Source: Tupaia tana
Lineage: Eukaryota; Chordata; Mammalia; Scandentia; Tupaiidae
NCBI GenBank assembly: GCA_026018925.1
Contig: JAKSZU010000029.1
Location: 8,555,006-8,619,005, forward strand
Length of the DNA: 64,000 bases
Direction: 5' to 3'
The notes beneath the pieces are model-generated. The model was given only the letters and a program-made list of their open reading frames with translations. It did not search any database and was not told where the DNA came from. This document shows, in pieces, positions 1 through 10,643 of the stretch. Within the stretch, counting starts at the first letter, position 1, and each line of letters opens with the position of its first letter. A program made the position numbers and the translations under genes.

Positions 1-503
1 AGCAAAAAACTCTCTTAAAAAGAAAACATTTATTTTAATAAGAAATAAGGAATAGCTCAATAAAGGATACTCTATAAAGAAAAAAAAAGTTATCTTCAAC
101 AGATAATAACCCATTTCTTTGACCCATAAATGCTTTGCCTCTCTCTTTCTCCTTAATGTCCTTCCTCAGACTCTACTCCTTCACCCACCCTCTTCCCACA
201 CTGTATCTGGTATTCTTAAGAGTTGCATGTCATCTTATGAAATAATAAAAACTTTAAAGTATTTCTATTGCAAGGCTAGAAATAATGTAGGGAAAGGAGA
301 AAAATGCTGAAGAAAACATTTTCTGGATATGAGAGCATGTAGAAAGCTAGATACAGTGTTACTTCAATTGTATAGACAAGAAGAGCCAGCTCTACTTTCA
401 TAATCTCATCAGAAAATTACAATTTAGAGTTCTAAGTCACTGAACCCTGAATAAGTGGGCATTATTTCAGCCCCAGGCTATTTAAACCTTTCATGGTTTC
501 TCT
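1..503. other. 3' flank of OR 1, with L1-tail-like start
   Basis: Gene-free DNA. Bases 1-120 resemble the antisense 3' end of the local L1 family. Bases 230-500 align with the 3' flanks of OR 3, 4 and 5 (20330-20555, 25690-25940 and 33100-33600), so they probably represent shared 3' UTR and downstream sequence of the cassette. Confidence 0.5.
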
Positions 504-1410
504 TCAAAAAACAATTTTCAGAGCCCCCTTTATGTCTTTATTCTCAGACTGTAGATAAAGGGGTTCAGCATGGGGATGACCACAATGTACCTCACTGAGG
601 ATGATGCACTCGAGTGTCAGCTGTGGGTAGCCCCAGCACTAAGGTACACACCCAGGCCTGTGGAAAAAAAATAAGGAGACAACTGAGAGGTGAGAGGCAC
701 ATGTGGAAAATGCTTTGTGCCTCTCCTGAGCTGATGAGATTGCACGAATAGAGGAAAATATCTTAGTGTAAGAGTAAAGGATCCCGGTGAGGGGACCACC
801 ACCCATCAGCACAGCTACTAACCAGGACATTAAGAAAGGTGTCAGAGCAGGCAAGGTGGACCATCTTATTAAGTTCACAGAAAAAGTGGAGAATTTCCAC
901 ATTTGCACAGAAGGACAGGCGCAGCACCATTAAGCTTTGTGACAAAGAATACAGGACACACACGGCCCAGGATCCCAGAAGCAGTTTTCCACAGAGCCAG
1001 GGGTTCATGATGGCCCTGTAGTGCAGGGGAAGACAGGTGGCCACATACCGATCATAGGCCATCATTGTCAGGAGGAAGTTGTCCAACATAACAAAGAGGT
1101 TGAAAAAGTTCATCTGGGTGATGCAGCCTGTATAGGTGATGACCTTGCTCCGTGTCTGGATGTTCACCAGCAACTTTGGGACGATGGTAGTGGTAAAACA
1201 GATGTCAGCAAAGGACAGGCTGGAGAGAAAGAAGTACATGGGGGTGTGCAGGTGGGAGTCTGAGATGGTGGCCAGGATGATGAGCAAGTTTCCACACACA
1301 GTGATCAGGTACATGGAGAAGAAAAGCCTGAATATGAGGAGCTGCAGTTCTGGTTCCTCTGAAAATTCCAGAAGAAATTCTAAAATTTGTGTATCATTTC
1401 CTGGTTCCAT
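504..1410 (-). pseudogene. OR7-like olfactory receptor pseudogene 1
   Basis: This is a Class II olfactory receptor related to the OR7 family, a seven-transmembrane odorant GPCR of sensory cilia, now broken. From the ATG at 1410 the frame gives MEPGNDTQ with an N-glycosylation site (NDT), GN in TM1, [10 protein letters not shown] before TM2 and [10 protein letters not shown] after TM3. The reading frame is then lost. About 8 nt are deleted near 815-825 compared with sister genes, removing the end of extracellular loop 2 and the start of TM5. An expanded A run at 664-671 shifts the frame in TM6. One base is missing near 541-543 in the TM7 SLRNKD segment. Remnants of [16 protein letters not shown] (TM6) and [11 protein letters not shown] (TM7) are readable in other frames, and the family stop would be at 504-506. 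Three independent frame lesions make it a certain pseudogene. Confidence 0.93.
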
Positions 1411-1423
1411 AGTGACTACTTGA

Positions 1424-1740
1424 AAGGAAGAAAATAATTGAGGGATGGTGATTAAATGTATAAAATAAATTTAAAATTTTTAAAAGGTGGGTAATTTCAC
1501 TTGAACAGGTATTACTCACCTAGATAAAGGGCCATAGTCAATATTTTTCTGTCACAAAGTATGGATCTAATTTCCCTGAGATTCTCAAAGTACATTCCCT
1601 GCTTAAGACTTCCTTTTATCACTTTTTAGTTCCCACAAATCATGTGTTCTACAGGATTTTTAACTTCTTATTGACAAATAACTATGTACATATTTACAGA
1701 GGATACTGTAATGTTTCAGTAGGTTTTATCATTCGTTTGT
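1424..1740. other. Upstream flank of OR 1: weak splice acceptor, then L1-derived DNA
   Basis: Next to the ATG the minus strand reads TTTCTTCCTTTCAAG, a weaker acceptor than the CAG of OR 2-5. From about 1650 the sequence matches the antisense 3' UTR of an old L1, as in the other cassettes. Confidence 0.5.
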
Positions 1741-1967
1741 TTTTAGCCATAGTACACATGCATTCACCAGACCAGGAATGGGAGAGAGAAGTGAGAAATC
1801 ATGCCCAAGGGGGAATGACCACACCACAATACCTTCCCCTCTCATGATTTTAAGTATGCAGGTACACATGCCTGGCATAATTTCCAAGCTGGTGGGTTTG
1901 TGATCCAGCTTGCCTAGTGGGTCATGTGTGATCCAGCCACCTTAACCAAACACTTCCAGCTGGCCAA
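1741..1967 (-). mobile_element. Long old SINE, shared by OR 1-5 cassettes
   Basis: Antisense head (CCAGCTGGCC at the right end) and GGGCACATGC-like tail at the left. The insertion point inside the L1 remnant is the same as at 10953, 21815, 27165 and 35120, so it predates the gene duplications. Confidence 0.75.
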
Positions 1968-2202
1968 ATAACTGTAACTTTATACTCATTGAAAATGAGC
2001 TTTCTATACCCCTTTCACCAGTCTCCTTGGCAACCACCGTTCTGTCATCTGCTTCTATGACTTTGACTACTTTCAGATACCTTAGACACATGGAATCAGA
2101 GTATTTTATTTCAGAGTTCTTCCATGGTTCAAAATATATTTCTCCTATTTTTTACTTGTTGATTTGTATTCAGACATCTGTATTGTAAGAGTCATGATTA
2201 GG
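1968..2202 (-). mobile_element. Old L1 3' end, antisense, shared cassette segment
   Basis: Text such as CTTGGCAACCACCGTTCTG and the CTATGACTTTGACTAC motif is typical of antisense ancient L1 3' ends. The same segment recurs at 11400-11600, 22030-22240, 27440-27658 and 35745-35906. Confidence 0.65.
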
Positions 2203-2452
2203 TGGACCAGCGGGTGTCGGAGTGGTTACAGTGCTTGACTCCCACATGGTTGATCATGGTTTGAGTCCCAGACCCAACAGCTTGAAAATCACAGCAGGCA
2301 TGCATGTGTACAACTGCAAAAACACAAGAGAAACATGGAGAAGTGATTGCAGCATGGACATTGCTCCAGAGGGCAATTTCTCACTTTCCACCTCTCTGTC
2401 TCTCTGTCTCTCTGTCTCTCTCCTCCCATGGGAAAAAAAGAAGAAAAAAATG
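2203..2452 (+). mobile_element. Long old SINE, shared insertion site
   Basis: The head reads GGACCAGCGGGTGTCGGAG and a (CTCTGT)n stretch precedes the A-rich tail. It lies at the same point of the cassette as 11601, 22241, 27658 and 35907. Confidence 0.8.
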
Positions 2453-3210
2453 TATCCTTACTGCTGATGAAGAAGAATTTTTCTAAGTTAATAAAAATTT
2501 GGAAGGGGTACATATGTATACAATATGATTAACTATTACTTTGATAGCACAAAATCTATTACCTTTTCACATTCACACAATATATATCTATATCAATCAA
2601 TAGATAAAATAATTCAATGGTATTCTGAAAACATGATTTTAAAACTTCAATTCATTGTTTTTTTTTTAAATCAAAAGAATAAAAAATACTCAGGCCCCAG
2701 AACATAAAAACAAAAACATGTATTATTTGCAATAAAGTATGAAGCTAACAGATTCACAAACCTATCCAGCCTCACCAGCAAGAAAATGGTTGTAGGTAAA
2801 ACTCTAATAGTCCTCATTTTGACCTTTGAATATTTTTTATGGGAATTCTGATGTAAAAGGAAAAACTGTGAAATGTACATCTCATCAACTCCTGTTGCAA
2901 GGAATGAATAGCAAGCCATCCATTCAAATGAATCTTCAAAACAATACAGAAATATGCACAAGTACCCTCTCTTCAAAAATTCCTTAACAGACCGAAAGTC
3001 ATTGCATATCTTTTCACAACTCTGATTGTCCTTTTCCTGCTTTTTTAACTGCAAATTTCTGTAGACATGTTCTAATTTGGCTGAAATCATTTTATTTCTC
3101 CTATTCTGTCTTCCCCCACATCCAATTGGATGGCTATTCCCATCACTAAATTGTCCACAATGATGCCTGCATTGCTAAGTCTGACAGACACATGACTTGT
3201 TAACAAATTA
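2453..3210. other. Cassette intron core, OR 1 copy
   Basis: No gene. This AT-rich segment, including the ACAGAAATATGCACAAGTACC site at about 2945-2965, aligns with 11880-12935, 22600-23420, 29598-30110 and 36156-36950. In the OR 2 copy a young SINE is inserted where this copy is empty. Confidence 0.6.
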
Positions 3211-3520
3211 AATAAATTAGGGATTATATACCATGTGTCCACACTCTATGACTAAAACTGTTTGACTAAAGGATATACAAACACAATAAATGGGTGTAAA
3301 TACCAGATATAGTGTGTGTGGAAGAGTAGAGCCTGAGGAAGGACATTTAGAAGAAAAATTTGGAGGCAAAACGTTAAAGGGACAAAGAAACGTTGTATTA
3401 TCTGTTGAAGATATTTTATAGTTTGATCAACTGGATTAGGGAGAAATGTTCACATATTGAAACATTCACTTTGTAAGCTAAAAATGTGATTGAATGTATA
3501 AAAAAGTGAAATAAAGTAGG
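3211..3520 (+). mobile_element. L1 3' end fragment
   Basis: Starts at TGTCCACACTCTATGAC, passes ACCAGATATAGTG and ends with GTGATTGAATGTATAAAA. It matches the tail of the fragment at 40495-40960 closely. Confidence 0.6.
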
Positions 3521-3534
3521 TATAAATAAATGTC

Positions 3535-3990
3535 TCAGCTCTTATAGGCTGATTTGGCTCTCAGGTGACCTCAGGTAGATGTCCTAGGCACCCATTGTCT
3601 CTGAACTGTTCCTGTGGTACCTACCAGGCTCTCAGACTCACCTGTATGGGCTCTCAGAGAGGACAGTCATCTTGTGGAAGAGTGAATTTATACCTAGATA
3701 GTTGATGATGGAGACTGAAGCTCTTTTCCCCAGACAAGACACAATGAAAGAATTAAGCATGGTTCCCTAGCCAGACTGGAGATTCCAAAAGCATCAACTA
3801 TGTCTCATCCAGTCTAAGGCTGTATTACTTGAGGGACAATGAGAGGAAACATTTACAACTCTTTGTATCTGCTCATTAGGTATATTTTCTCCTTATAATT
3901 ACAAACTCTTAGTATCTGATTTCCCTCGTGGACACTGGTATGGGAAGAAAGGAAAATTTTCCTGCTGATTAGTTGTTCTTAAGAGACCAG
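3535..3990 (-). promoter_or_regulatory. Conserved upstream block of OR 1: candidate 5' non-coding exon and promoter
   Basis: On the minus strand the block contains CCCATACAG followed by GTGAGTCTG, a consensus splice donor with the last exon base at 3642. It lies 2.2 kb upstream of the coding exon. Further upstream in gene direction are TAATGAGC (3871-3878, homeodomain/LHX2-like) and the palindrome TCTTAAGAGA (3977-3986), which resembles but does not match an Olf1/EBF site. The block recurs once per receptor in this window. The transcription start is not visible. Confidence 0.55.
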
Positions 3991-4061
3991 ATGGAAAATA
4001 GGATGAATCCATCTCCTGCCTCTAAAGATACTTTCACCAAACATGAGTTAAAATTTGTCAT
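3991..4061. other. Cassette sequence beyond the promoter-like block
   Basis: Ends at AAATTTGTCATAGGTCA, the common target of the next SINE in five cassettes. Confidence 0.4.
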
Positions 4062-4300
4062 AGGTCAACAGGTGAAATGGAGGTTAAGGTGCTGAATCTT
4101 ACCTGTATGTATGTACGGTTCATTTCCCAGACCTGGTGGTTTGAACACCATGGTGGAAATGTTTGCGTGTGTGTCCAAAATCTTGAGAAGAGACTGGAGG
4201 TGAAAGAATTGCAGCATGGCCATCACTGTAGGGGTGGGGGATGATTTCTCACAATCCTTTGCCCACTGTCCTGCTCTATCACAAAAACCTTAAAAATATG
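4062..4300 (+). mobile_element. Long old SINE, shared insertion site
   Basis: The head GGTCAACAGGTGAAATGGAGG is diverged. The same site is occupied at 13521, 24000, 30690 and 37530, so the insertion predates cassette duplication. Confidence 0.72.
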
Positions 4301-4930
4301 TTTTAAATTTATAAAGAATTGCCATTTAGTGTTTCATTTATGTAACATTAGGTAATTATAAAAGATATATGTGCACCTCTTTATGCACAGTGGACTGATG
4401 TTAGAAACGTACATGTTTTATTTAATTTGATTTTTACACAATACCATTCCAGTAGGACACATTATTAATAAATTTATTCTACATTGCAGAAATGGGACTG
4501 AGGAAAGTTAAATCATGGGCTGAATAAGGATAGAACTTTAACTCAAACTTCTTCCAGATCTTTCCAGGCCTCAGGTAGCAGGCATGGAGCAAGCAGAAAA
4601 GAAATATCAGTCCAAGGAAAAAACAGAAACACATAAAAACTTCAACTGTGAAGGAGAAGAAAGTTCATGTAGTTTTCTTTTTTAAATTTTAATGTTAATT
4701 TTTTGTTTTAATTTTATGTCATTTACATTTCATCATTGTACATTTTTACAACATATAATGTGAGTTCTCAAAGCATAGATGCATTGCATGTTGAGCAAGT
4801 CAAAGATGTTAACTTTTGTTTGTCTGTTAAATGTTCTTTTTATAGTTTTTTTCATTTTTACTTTCAAGTAAACGTTTTTGGGAGGAAAATTATGGATTAA
4901 CATGCATTTGTAATAAATAATGCTGAGATA
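4301..4930. other. Shared far-upstream flank with antisense L1 tail
   Basis: 4301-4670 aligns with 14375-14730 and 30956-31320. From about 4670 the text (ACATATAATGTGAGTTCTC, then GTCAAAGATG) is an antisense L1 3' end also found at 14755-14960 and 31325-31530. No gene seen. Confidence 0.5.
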
Positions 4931-5180
4931 TCTATGTGCCCTTTACTCAGTTTCCCAGTGAAAACATTCTGCAAAATCATAGTACAATATCATGCCAGGT
5001 TATTAACCTGGATAAGTTCAAAATACAGAACAGTTTCATCAACAAAGGGATGTCCAGCTCTGCCCTCTTGCACCCATGTCCACCTCCCTTCCTGTACAGT
5101 CCTTCACCTCTAAAAACCACCAATCTACTCACTCTTGGTACAATGTTATCACTTCAAATTGTTTCATAGAATATAAAAAT
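4931..5180 (-). mobile_element. Ancient L1 3' UTR fragment, antisense
   Basis: Contains ACTCAGTTTCCCAGTG and GTACAATATCATGCCAGG, recognisable as the antisense of an old L1M-type 3' UTR. A sister copy lies at 31565-31815. Confidence 0.6.
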
Positions 5181-5617
5181 ATCAGCGTAGGCAAATGTTA
5201 GAGCAGATCATTCTGGGAGCTGGTTTTCAGGGTGACAACAATATACACTGTGGAAAATAAGCTGAACCAAAAACAGAATCTTCAAGGTGGAAAAAGAATC
5301 TTGGGTCAAAGATTCAAATATAAAGCCAAACTATAAAACTACTGGTAGAAAACTCTTGAAAACATTGAAGTAGGCAAAGATTGCTAAATTAAGACCTCTT
5401 AAAGCACAGGCTTAATCCCACAAATGGACAAATGGGATTATATCAAGCTAAAAATCTTCACAGCAAAGAAAACAATTATAGTGAAAAGACAACTCTCAGA
5501 ATGGGAGAAATATTTGAACGTTATTTCTCAGGCAAGGGATTGATAATCAAATTATATAGGAAACTCAAGTAGATCACCCACTAAAAAATGAATAATCCAA
5601 TTAAACCTGAGTAAAGT

Positions 5618-5780
5618 GGGGCCAGCAGTTCACATGGTGGTAAAGGCACTGGACTCTCACATGGTCTACAGTGGTTCAAGTCCCAGACCTGTCAGCTTGC
5701 TTTCTCACTCTCCCTCTCTTTCTTCTCTGTTCCTCTCTGGTAAACAGATGAATAACAATAAATAAAAATTTATAAATAAA
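5618..5780 (+). mobile_element. Short SINE inside L1
   Basis: The head GGGGCCAGCAGTTCACATGG runs straight into TGCTTTCTCACTCTCCCTC. It occupies the same L1 position as the SINE at 39217, showing that the two L1 segments are duplicates, not separate insertions. Confidence 0.82.
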
Positions 5781-6062
5781 TCTAAAAAATGGGAAAATAA
5801 ACTGAATAGACAGCTCTCCAAGGAAGATTCACAAATGGCCAAAAGGCATATGAAAAATGTTCAAAATCTATTATCATAAGGAAAATGCAAATTAAAACCA
5901 CAATGAGTTACCATTTAACCCCAGTTAGAACTGCTAGGATGAAAAAATAGTAAAGAACAACATGTGTTTGCAAGGCTGTGGTGAAAAGAGAACACCCTTA
6001 CATTGTTGTTGGGAATGCATATTTGTACAAACTCTGTGTGAAATGATGTATAGGTTCCTAAA

Positions 6063-6101
<39 letters not shown>

Positions 6102-6102
6102 G
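6063..6102 (+). repeat. (CA)n microsatellite
   Basis: About 18 CA units with one AA interruption, lying inside the L1 fragment. Confidence 0.9.
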
Positions 6103-6360
6103 AGATAGAACTACCATGTGACCCAGTAATCCCATTTCTTATTGTTTATACTCAAAGGATAGGAAAACACTCAGTTGGAAAGACACTTACACATTCATGT
6201 TTGTTGTTGCACTATTTACAGTGGTTAATACATGAAATCAACCTAGGTGTCCAAAAACTGATGACTGGGTTGAAAAATGGTGACACATAGATACTATGGA
6301 ATATTACTCTGCCATAAGAATCAATGACACTCCTACTGTTTGATTAAAAGTGAATACAAT

Positions 6361-7205
6361 GTCAAAGCTAACAGAGATGGAAGAGAAGAGAGACAATGAA
6401 CTGCTGAAGAGGAAGGAGAAAGGAGTTGAAGAGTTCCAGGAGGTGAGGAAATTCATGCAAGATCTAAAAGAGGAATTTCACACTTTACAAAAGAATCAGA
6501 TGGAACTGTTAGAGATGAAGGCTATAATACAAGAAGACAAAATCTCCCTTGAAAGTATTAAAAGCAGACTGGATCATACAGAAAATAGAATCTCAGACGT
6601 AGAAGAGGAAATTACTGGCCTAGAAAAAATCCACCATGAAGACTGAGAAAATGGCCCCAAAATTTGAGAATAATATACAAGAAATACTAGATATAATCAA
6701 ACATCCAAACATCCAGATAAAAGCATCCCAGAAGGTGAATAGACCCATAAGGGCATTGATAATCTATTCCATGAAATCCTGCAAGAAAACTTTCCAAACC
6801 TGGAGAGGCACTCAAAGATTCAGTCCCAAGAAATACAGAGGATCCCAAGTAGAATCAACCCAAGAAGATCTTCTCCAAAACACGTTATAGCCAGATTGAC
6901 CAAAACCACAAAGATAAGATACTAAGACTGGCAAGAGAAAAAAGGCAAGTTACCTACAAAGGGCGTCCCATCAGACTAACAGCAGACCTCTCATCGGAAA
7001 CAATGTGAGCAAGGCAAGAATGGGAAAATATATTCAAAGGGTTAGGGGAAAAGCAATTTCAACTGAGAATACTGTACCCAGCAAGATCACCGTTCATTTG
7101 GCAAGAAAAGACATGAACATTCTCAGATAAACAAAACCTGAAAGAATTTACCAGCACCAGACCGGATCTCCAAGATGTTCTTAAGGGAGTGCTATTTCAG
7201 TAAAA
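6361..7205 (+). pseudogene. L1 ORF1-like coding remnant
   Basis: Frames at 6350-6646 and 6636-6890, plus degraded frames to about 7205, together show the L1 ORF1p order: coiled coil (LESIKSRLDHTENRISDVEEE), RRM-like region, then C-terminal landmarks such as TADLS and QARQEW-like codons. Stops and shifts are present. ORF1p is an RNA chaperone that packages LINE RNA. Confidence 0.7.
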
Positions 7206-7584
7206 TTAAATGCAGACACACAGAAATAAGAGTTCAAAAACTAATGGGCAACTTAATTGTAGGGACAAAGTCTGGAGTTGAATATTATATCTCAGAATTC
7301 AATCTGGAAGATCGAACCACAACAGAAGACAGATTAAGTACATGAGACTGAACTGATGTAACAGCATTCTGTGACTTGACTAAAATATTGCTTTTCTTCT
7401 AAGCTTTGTTGTCTGGTATTAAGGATTTTTGTCCTGTCTTGAGCTGTAAATAGATTCATATACCTACTATTTGAACAGAATACTAACCTGTTTCTAGGCT
7501 TTAAGTTTCAAAGAAATATCCTTACCAGTTCAAAGCTACTTTTCTTGAAATCACCAGCTGAACTTGCTATTGAAAGTAGTTATA

Positions 7585-7863
7585 GGGAACCAGCAGTTAG
7601 AGTAATGGCTATGTCGCTGGACTCCCACATAGTTGACCGCTGTTCGCGTCCTGGACCTGGTGGCTTAAGACTCACGCCGGGCGCGTGTGCATGCATGCCC
7701 AAGATCCCGAGAGGAGAATGGAGGAGAAGGGATTGTGGCATGACCATCCCCCCTGGGAGGTGATTTCTCACTTTCTGTCTCTATGTCTCTCTCTGTCTGT
7801 CTGGCGAGCACACACACCCTATAGCGAAAACCTCTCAAAAAAAAAAAAAAAAGAAAAAAAAAA
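7585..7863 (+). mobile_element. Long young SINE in HAL1 3' region
   Basis: The head has TTAGAGTAATGGCTATGTCG. Flanked by a near-perfect TSD, GAAAGTAGTTATA (7572-7584) and GAAAGTAATTATA (7865-7877), with an A-rich tail. Confidence 0.92.
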
Positions 7864-7999
7864 AGAAAGTAATTATATTACTTATGATATTGTGTGATCA
7901 ACAAAATGTTGGTGGAAAAGGAATTGAAGACAACTGTAGACAGCAGAGATAGTGTAATAAGAGAGTGGGAAAGGGCAGAGGGTCAGACATGGGGTAGAA

Positions 8000-8000
8000 A

Positions 8001-8031
<31 letters not shown>

Positions 8032-8036
8032 TATAT
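8000..8036 (+). repeat. (TA)n-(CA)n microsatellite
   Basis: About ten TA units run into about six CA units, at a purine-rich to AT-rich border of the 3' UTR-like segment. Confidence 0.85.
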
Positions 8037-8501
8037 GAAATTAGAAATGGAATATTATTGATGATAACATGCATGATTAAGCCACTATGCAGTTTATTCT
8101 AGATGGGAAACCACATTTAGTATGTTGTGATGATGTTCAGGGAATGAATGGAAATTAATTTAAAAAAAAGTTTCAGGAGAAATAAAAAAAACACTAAAAC
8201 TGTTCTTATCGAAATTAAAAAAAAAATGTGTATTTGATGACTGCAGTAAGCTATATAGCCCCAGCTGGGTACTACTTTATAATATGTTCATTCTACTCAC
8301 TGAAGTTTATGCCTAAAGTCAGACTTGGGTTCATGTATATGTATATGTCAGCTGTGCTTGCTATCGCAAATATTTAGACTAATTAAGTTCATTAGCAAAA
8401 CAAATGGGGGGAAAGGCATAGAAAGCAACCATGGATACCAGAGACAATGTGGGAGGAGTATGGGACACGGCAGAGGGTGAAGGATAGGGAATCAAGGATG
8501 G

Positions 8502-8502
8502 C

Positions 8503-8528
<26 letters not shown>
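8502..8528 (+). repeat. A27 homopolymer
   Basis: Uninterrupted A run inside the second L1-like 3' end, at a site where related copies have a G/A-rich tract. Confidence 0.9.
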
Positions 8529-8533
<5 letters not shown>

Positions 8534-8841
8534 ATATACAAGACATAAGACATGGAAAATTATTTGTTGATGACACATATGTTGATGTGGTTGATTGAGC
8601 CAATATGCAGTGTATTTTGGATGTAAAATTCATTTTGCTTGTTGTAATGATGTATAGTGAATTAATATAAGAAAAATAAATTTAAATGAAAAAAAATAAT
8701 TAACCAGACATTCTTCTGTTATTGCACCCAAGTAAAAGTTGAAAGGTGTTAACACTAGAAGGGCTTATAAATAAAAATATTTGTATACAGAAAAAACCGT
8801 TTTGAACTGAGTAATAAAAATAAATACTAAAATTTGTGTAA

Positions 8842-9075
8842 AAAAGTGAATACAATAGACTTAATATTAACCAAAGTGAGACAAACTTTGAAAGAGATAC
8901 ACTGCATATCCCCACCAACATAAACAAAAAGTCTATACTCTATTACAGAAGTAGAAAATCCAGATATGATAGTAGAGAGGATAAGTGTAGGTACCAGAGA
9001 CTGTAAGAGAGGGAAGTGAGTGGTTGAAAGTGGGTGGAAGGAAAAAAGAGAAGGAATGATTAACATACAAAAGGT
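8842..9075 (+). mobile_element. L1 3' UTR, resumed part of the interrupted element
   Basis: Continues directly from the L1 broken at 6360: TTAATATTAACCAAAGTGAG aligns with 39944-39965, and GTAGATACCAGA-type text follows. The join across the HAL1-like insertion restores the order seen in the uninterrupted paralogue. Confidence 0.8.
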
Positions 9076-9713
9076 TATAAAGTTCTGTTAGATTTGTTTT
9101 GCTTTAAAATATAAAATAAAATAAAACACTTTGACTATTTATAAAACATACTAGATGCCAAAAGTCCACATTATCAACAAGAGCAGTTAATGTCCTAATA
9201 TATGATGGAATGATGGACACCAAAAGTGAAAAACTGTGGTCCCAAGTGTATTTCTCCCTCAAAGGACTTAAGTGTTTTTACTTTCTAAGCACAGTTTTGT
9301 TTTTTTTGTTCCCAGAAAGGAGTACAACTCAGTACTGTAGCTTCAGTAAAACAAAAGAAATAATACTCACTATGACCTATGCCCCTTGAGAAGAAATAGC
9401 TCCTATGAAGCCTCCATTGCTCAACAAGAAGACTGAGAATTTACAAATCATTTTGACGAGAGATTGGAAATTACTTAGGGAAAGTTGGAAAATGACAGAG
9501 GGAAAGCTGGTGGATATCAAAGAGAGCAGAAATCTTAATTTAAAGGCTAACTAAAATTATACAGAGAGACTTAAATCAGAGGAATGGAAACTCCTGGCAC
9601 TCATAGAAGGACCAAGTTCTGCTCCCAAGATTTGATTAAGAATAAAGAAATTACTTCTAAGGCATTAAGGCTTTCCGTCACGGAGCATATCATATTCTAG
9701 AAAAATTGGACTT
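9076..9713. other. 3' flank of OR 2
   Basis: No gene. Aligns with the 3' flank of OR 6 (40180-40490 and 40990-41240) but not with those of OR 1, 3, 4 and 5, which defines a second cassette subtype. Confidence 0.5.
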
Positions 9714-10643
9714 TTATAACTTTCCTCTAAATAATTTTTTCAGGGCCCTCTTTATGTCCTTATTCCTCAGACTGTAGATGAAGGGGTTCAGCATGGGGGT
9801 GACAACACTGTACATCACCGAGGCTGCTGCACTTGAGTGTGAGCTGTGGGTAGCACCAGAACTAAGGTACACACCAAGGCCTGTGCAATAAAATAAGGAG
9901 ACAACTGAGAGGTGAGATGCACAGGTGGAAAGTGCTTTGTACTTCCCCTGAGTTGATGAGATTGCACGAATGGAAAAAACAATCTTAGAGTAAGAGTAAA
10001 AGATCCCAGTGAGGGGACCACCACCCAGAAGCACAGATCCAAAATAGGTCACCATGTCATTAGGAAAGGTCTCAGAACAGGCAAGGTGGATCACCTGATC
10101 AAATTCACAGAAAAAGTGGGGGATTTCAACATGTGTACAGAAGGACAGCCGCAATGCCATTAGGCTATGTAATAAAGCATACGGGGCACTCATGGTCCAG
10201 GAAGCCAGAACCAGTTGTCTACAGAGCCAGGAGTTCATGATGACAGTGTAGTGCAGAGGGTGACAGATGGCCACATACCTGTCATAGGCCATCACAGTCA
10301 GGAGAAAGCCATCTACCTCTCCAAAGAGTATGAAAAAGAACATCTGGGTGATGCAGCCTGCATAGGTGATGACCTTGCTCCGTGTCTGGATGTTCACCAG
10401 CATCTTTGGGACGGTGGTGGAGGTGAAACAGATGTCAGCTAAGGACAGGTTGGAGAGGAAGAAGTACATGGGGGTGTGCAGGTGGGAGTCTGAGATGGTG
10501 GCCAGGATGATGAGCAGGTTTCCACACATGGTGATCAGGTACATGGAGAGGAAAAGCCCAAGTATGAGCAGCTGCAATTCTGGTTTCTCTGAAAGTCCCA
10601 GAAGAAGAAATTCTGAAATCTGTGTATCATTTCCTGGTTCCAT
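9714..10643 (-). CDS. Olfactory receptor, OR7 family-like, intact (OR 2)
   Basis: Intact 309-residue odorant receptor, expected in the ciliary membrane of olfactory neurons where it couples to the olfactory G protein. Diagnostic features in order: N-glycosylation site NDT at residues 5-7, G41-N42 in TM1, [10 protein letters not shown] at 55-64, conserved C97 before TM3, [10 protein letters not shown] at 118-127 with the DRY motif, C169/C179/C189 in extracellular loop 2, SYSKI at 217-221, [10 protein letters not shown] at 236-245 in TM6 and [19 protein letters not shown] at 283-301 in TM7 and the C-terminal helix. Length is normal for the family. The start has a strong context (ACCATGG) and follows a pyrimidine tract ending TTCTTCAG, a likely splice acceptor about 12 nt upstream. 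No signal peptide, as usual for ORs. It belongs to the OR7A/C/D group by sequence recognition; the exact orthologue is not assigned. Confidence 0.96.
   Translation of the reverse strand: MEPGNDTQISEFLLLGLSEKPELQLLILGLFLSMYLITMCGNLLIILATISDSHLHTPMYFFLSNLSLADICFTSTTVPKMLVNIQTRSKVITYAGCITQMFFFILFGEVDGFLLTVMAYDRYVAICHPLHYTVIMNSWLCRQLVLASWTMSAPYALLHSLMALRLSFCTHVEIPHFFCEFDQVIHLACSETFPNDMVTYFGSVLLGGGPLTGIFYSYSKIVFSIRAISSTQGKYKALSTCASHLSVVSLFYCTGLGVYLSSGATHSSHSSAAASVMYSVVTPMLNPFIYSLRNKDIKRALKKLFRGKL

Larger units (their letters stand above)
5230..6360 (+). mobile_element. L1 ORF2 3' region, 5' part of an interrupted element
   Basis: Decayed 3' part of L1 ORF2: the AAAGCACAGGC, GACAAATGGGATTATATCAAGC and AATGGGAGAAATATTTG landmarks of L1 appear in order, then the CCCATTTCTTATTG to ACTGATGACTGG region. 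A short SINE interrupts it at 5618 and a HAL1-like element at 6361; the L1 resumes at 8842. It is paralogous to 39005-40170. Confidence 0.8.
6361..8841 (+). mobile_element. HAL1-like (ORF1-only L1 relative) insertion with 15-nt TSD
   Basis: Starts inside an L1-ORF1-like frame (LTEMEEKRDNELLKRKEKG, then a coiled coil up to about 6645) and continues through a shifted RNA-binding region (NIQEILDIIKHPNIQ at about 6660-6720) to the C-terminal part ending near 7205. No reverse transcriptase or endonuclease (ORF2) follows: the ORF1 remnant passes straight into 3' UTR-like DNA, interrupted by a young SINE at 7585. L1-like 3' ends occur twice (8085-8165 and 8390-8690). The whole stretch is bounded by a perfect 15-nt repeat, AAAAGTGAATACAAT, at 6346-6360 and 8842-8856, and it splits an older L1. 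The copy is 5'-truncated and dead. Confidence 0.72.

Noticed and set aside
2671-3090. Open frame of 139 codons on the minus strand
   Set aside because: Lies in the cassette intron core; the corresponding frames in the OR 2, 3, 4 and 5 copies are broken, so it is not under coding constraint.
6063-6102. Direct repeats that could suggest a CRISPR-like array
   Set aside because: Simple (CA)n microsatellite without spacers; the organism is a mammal.
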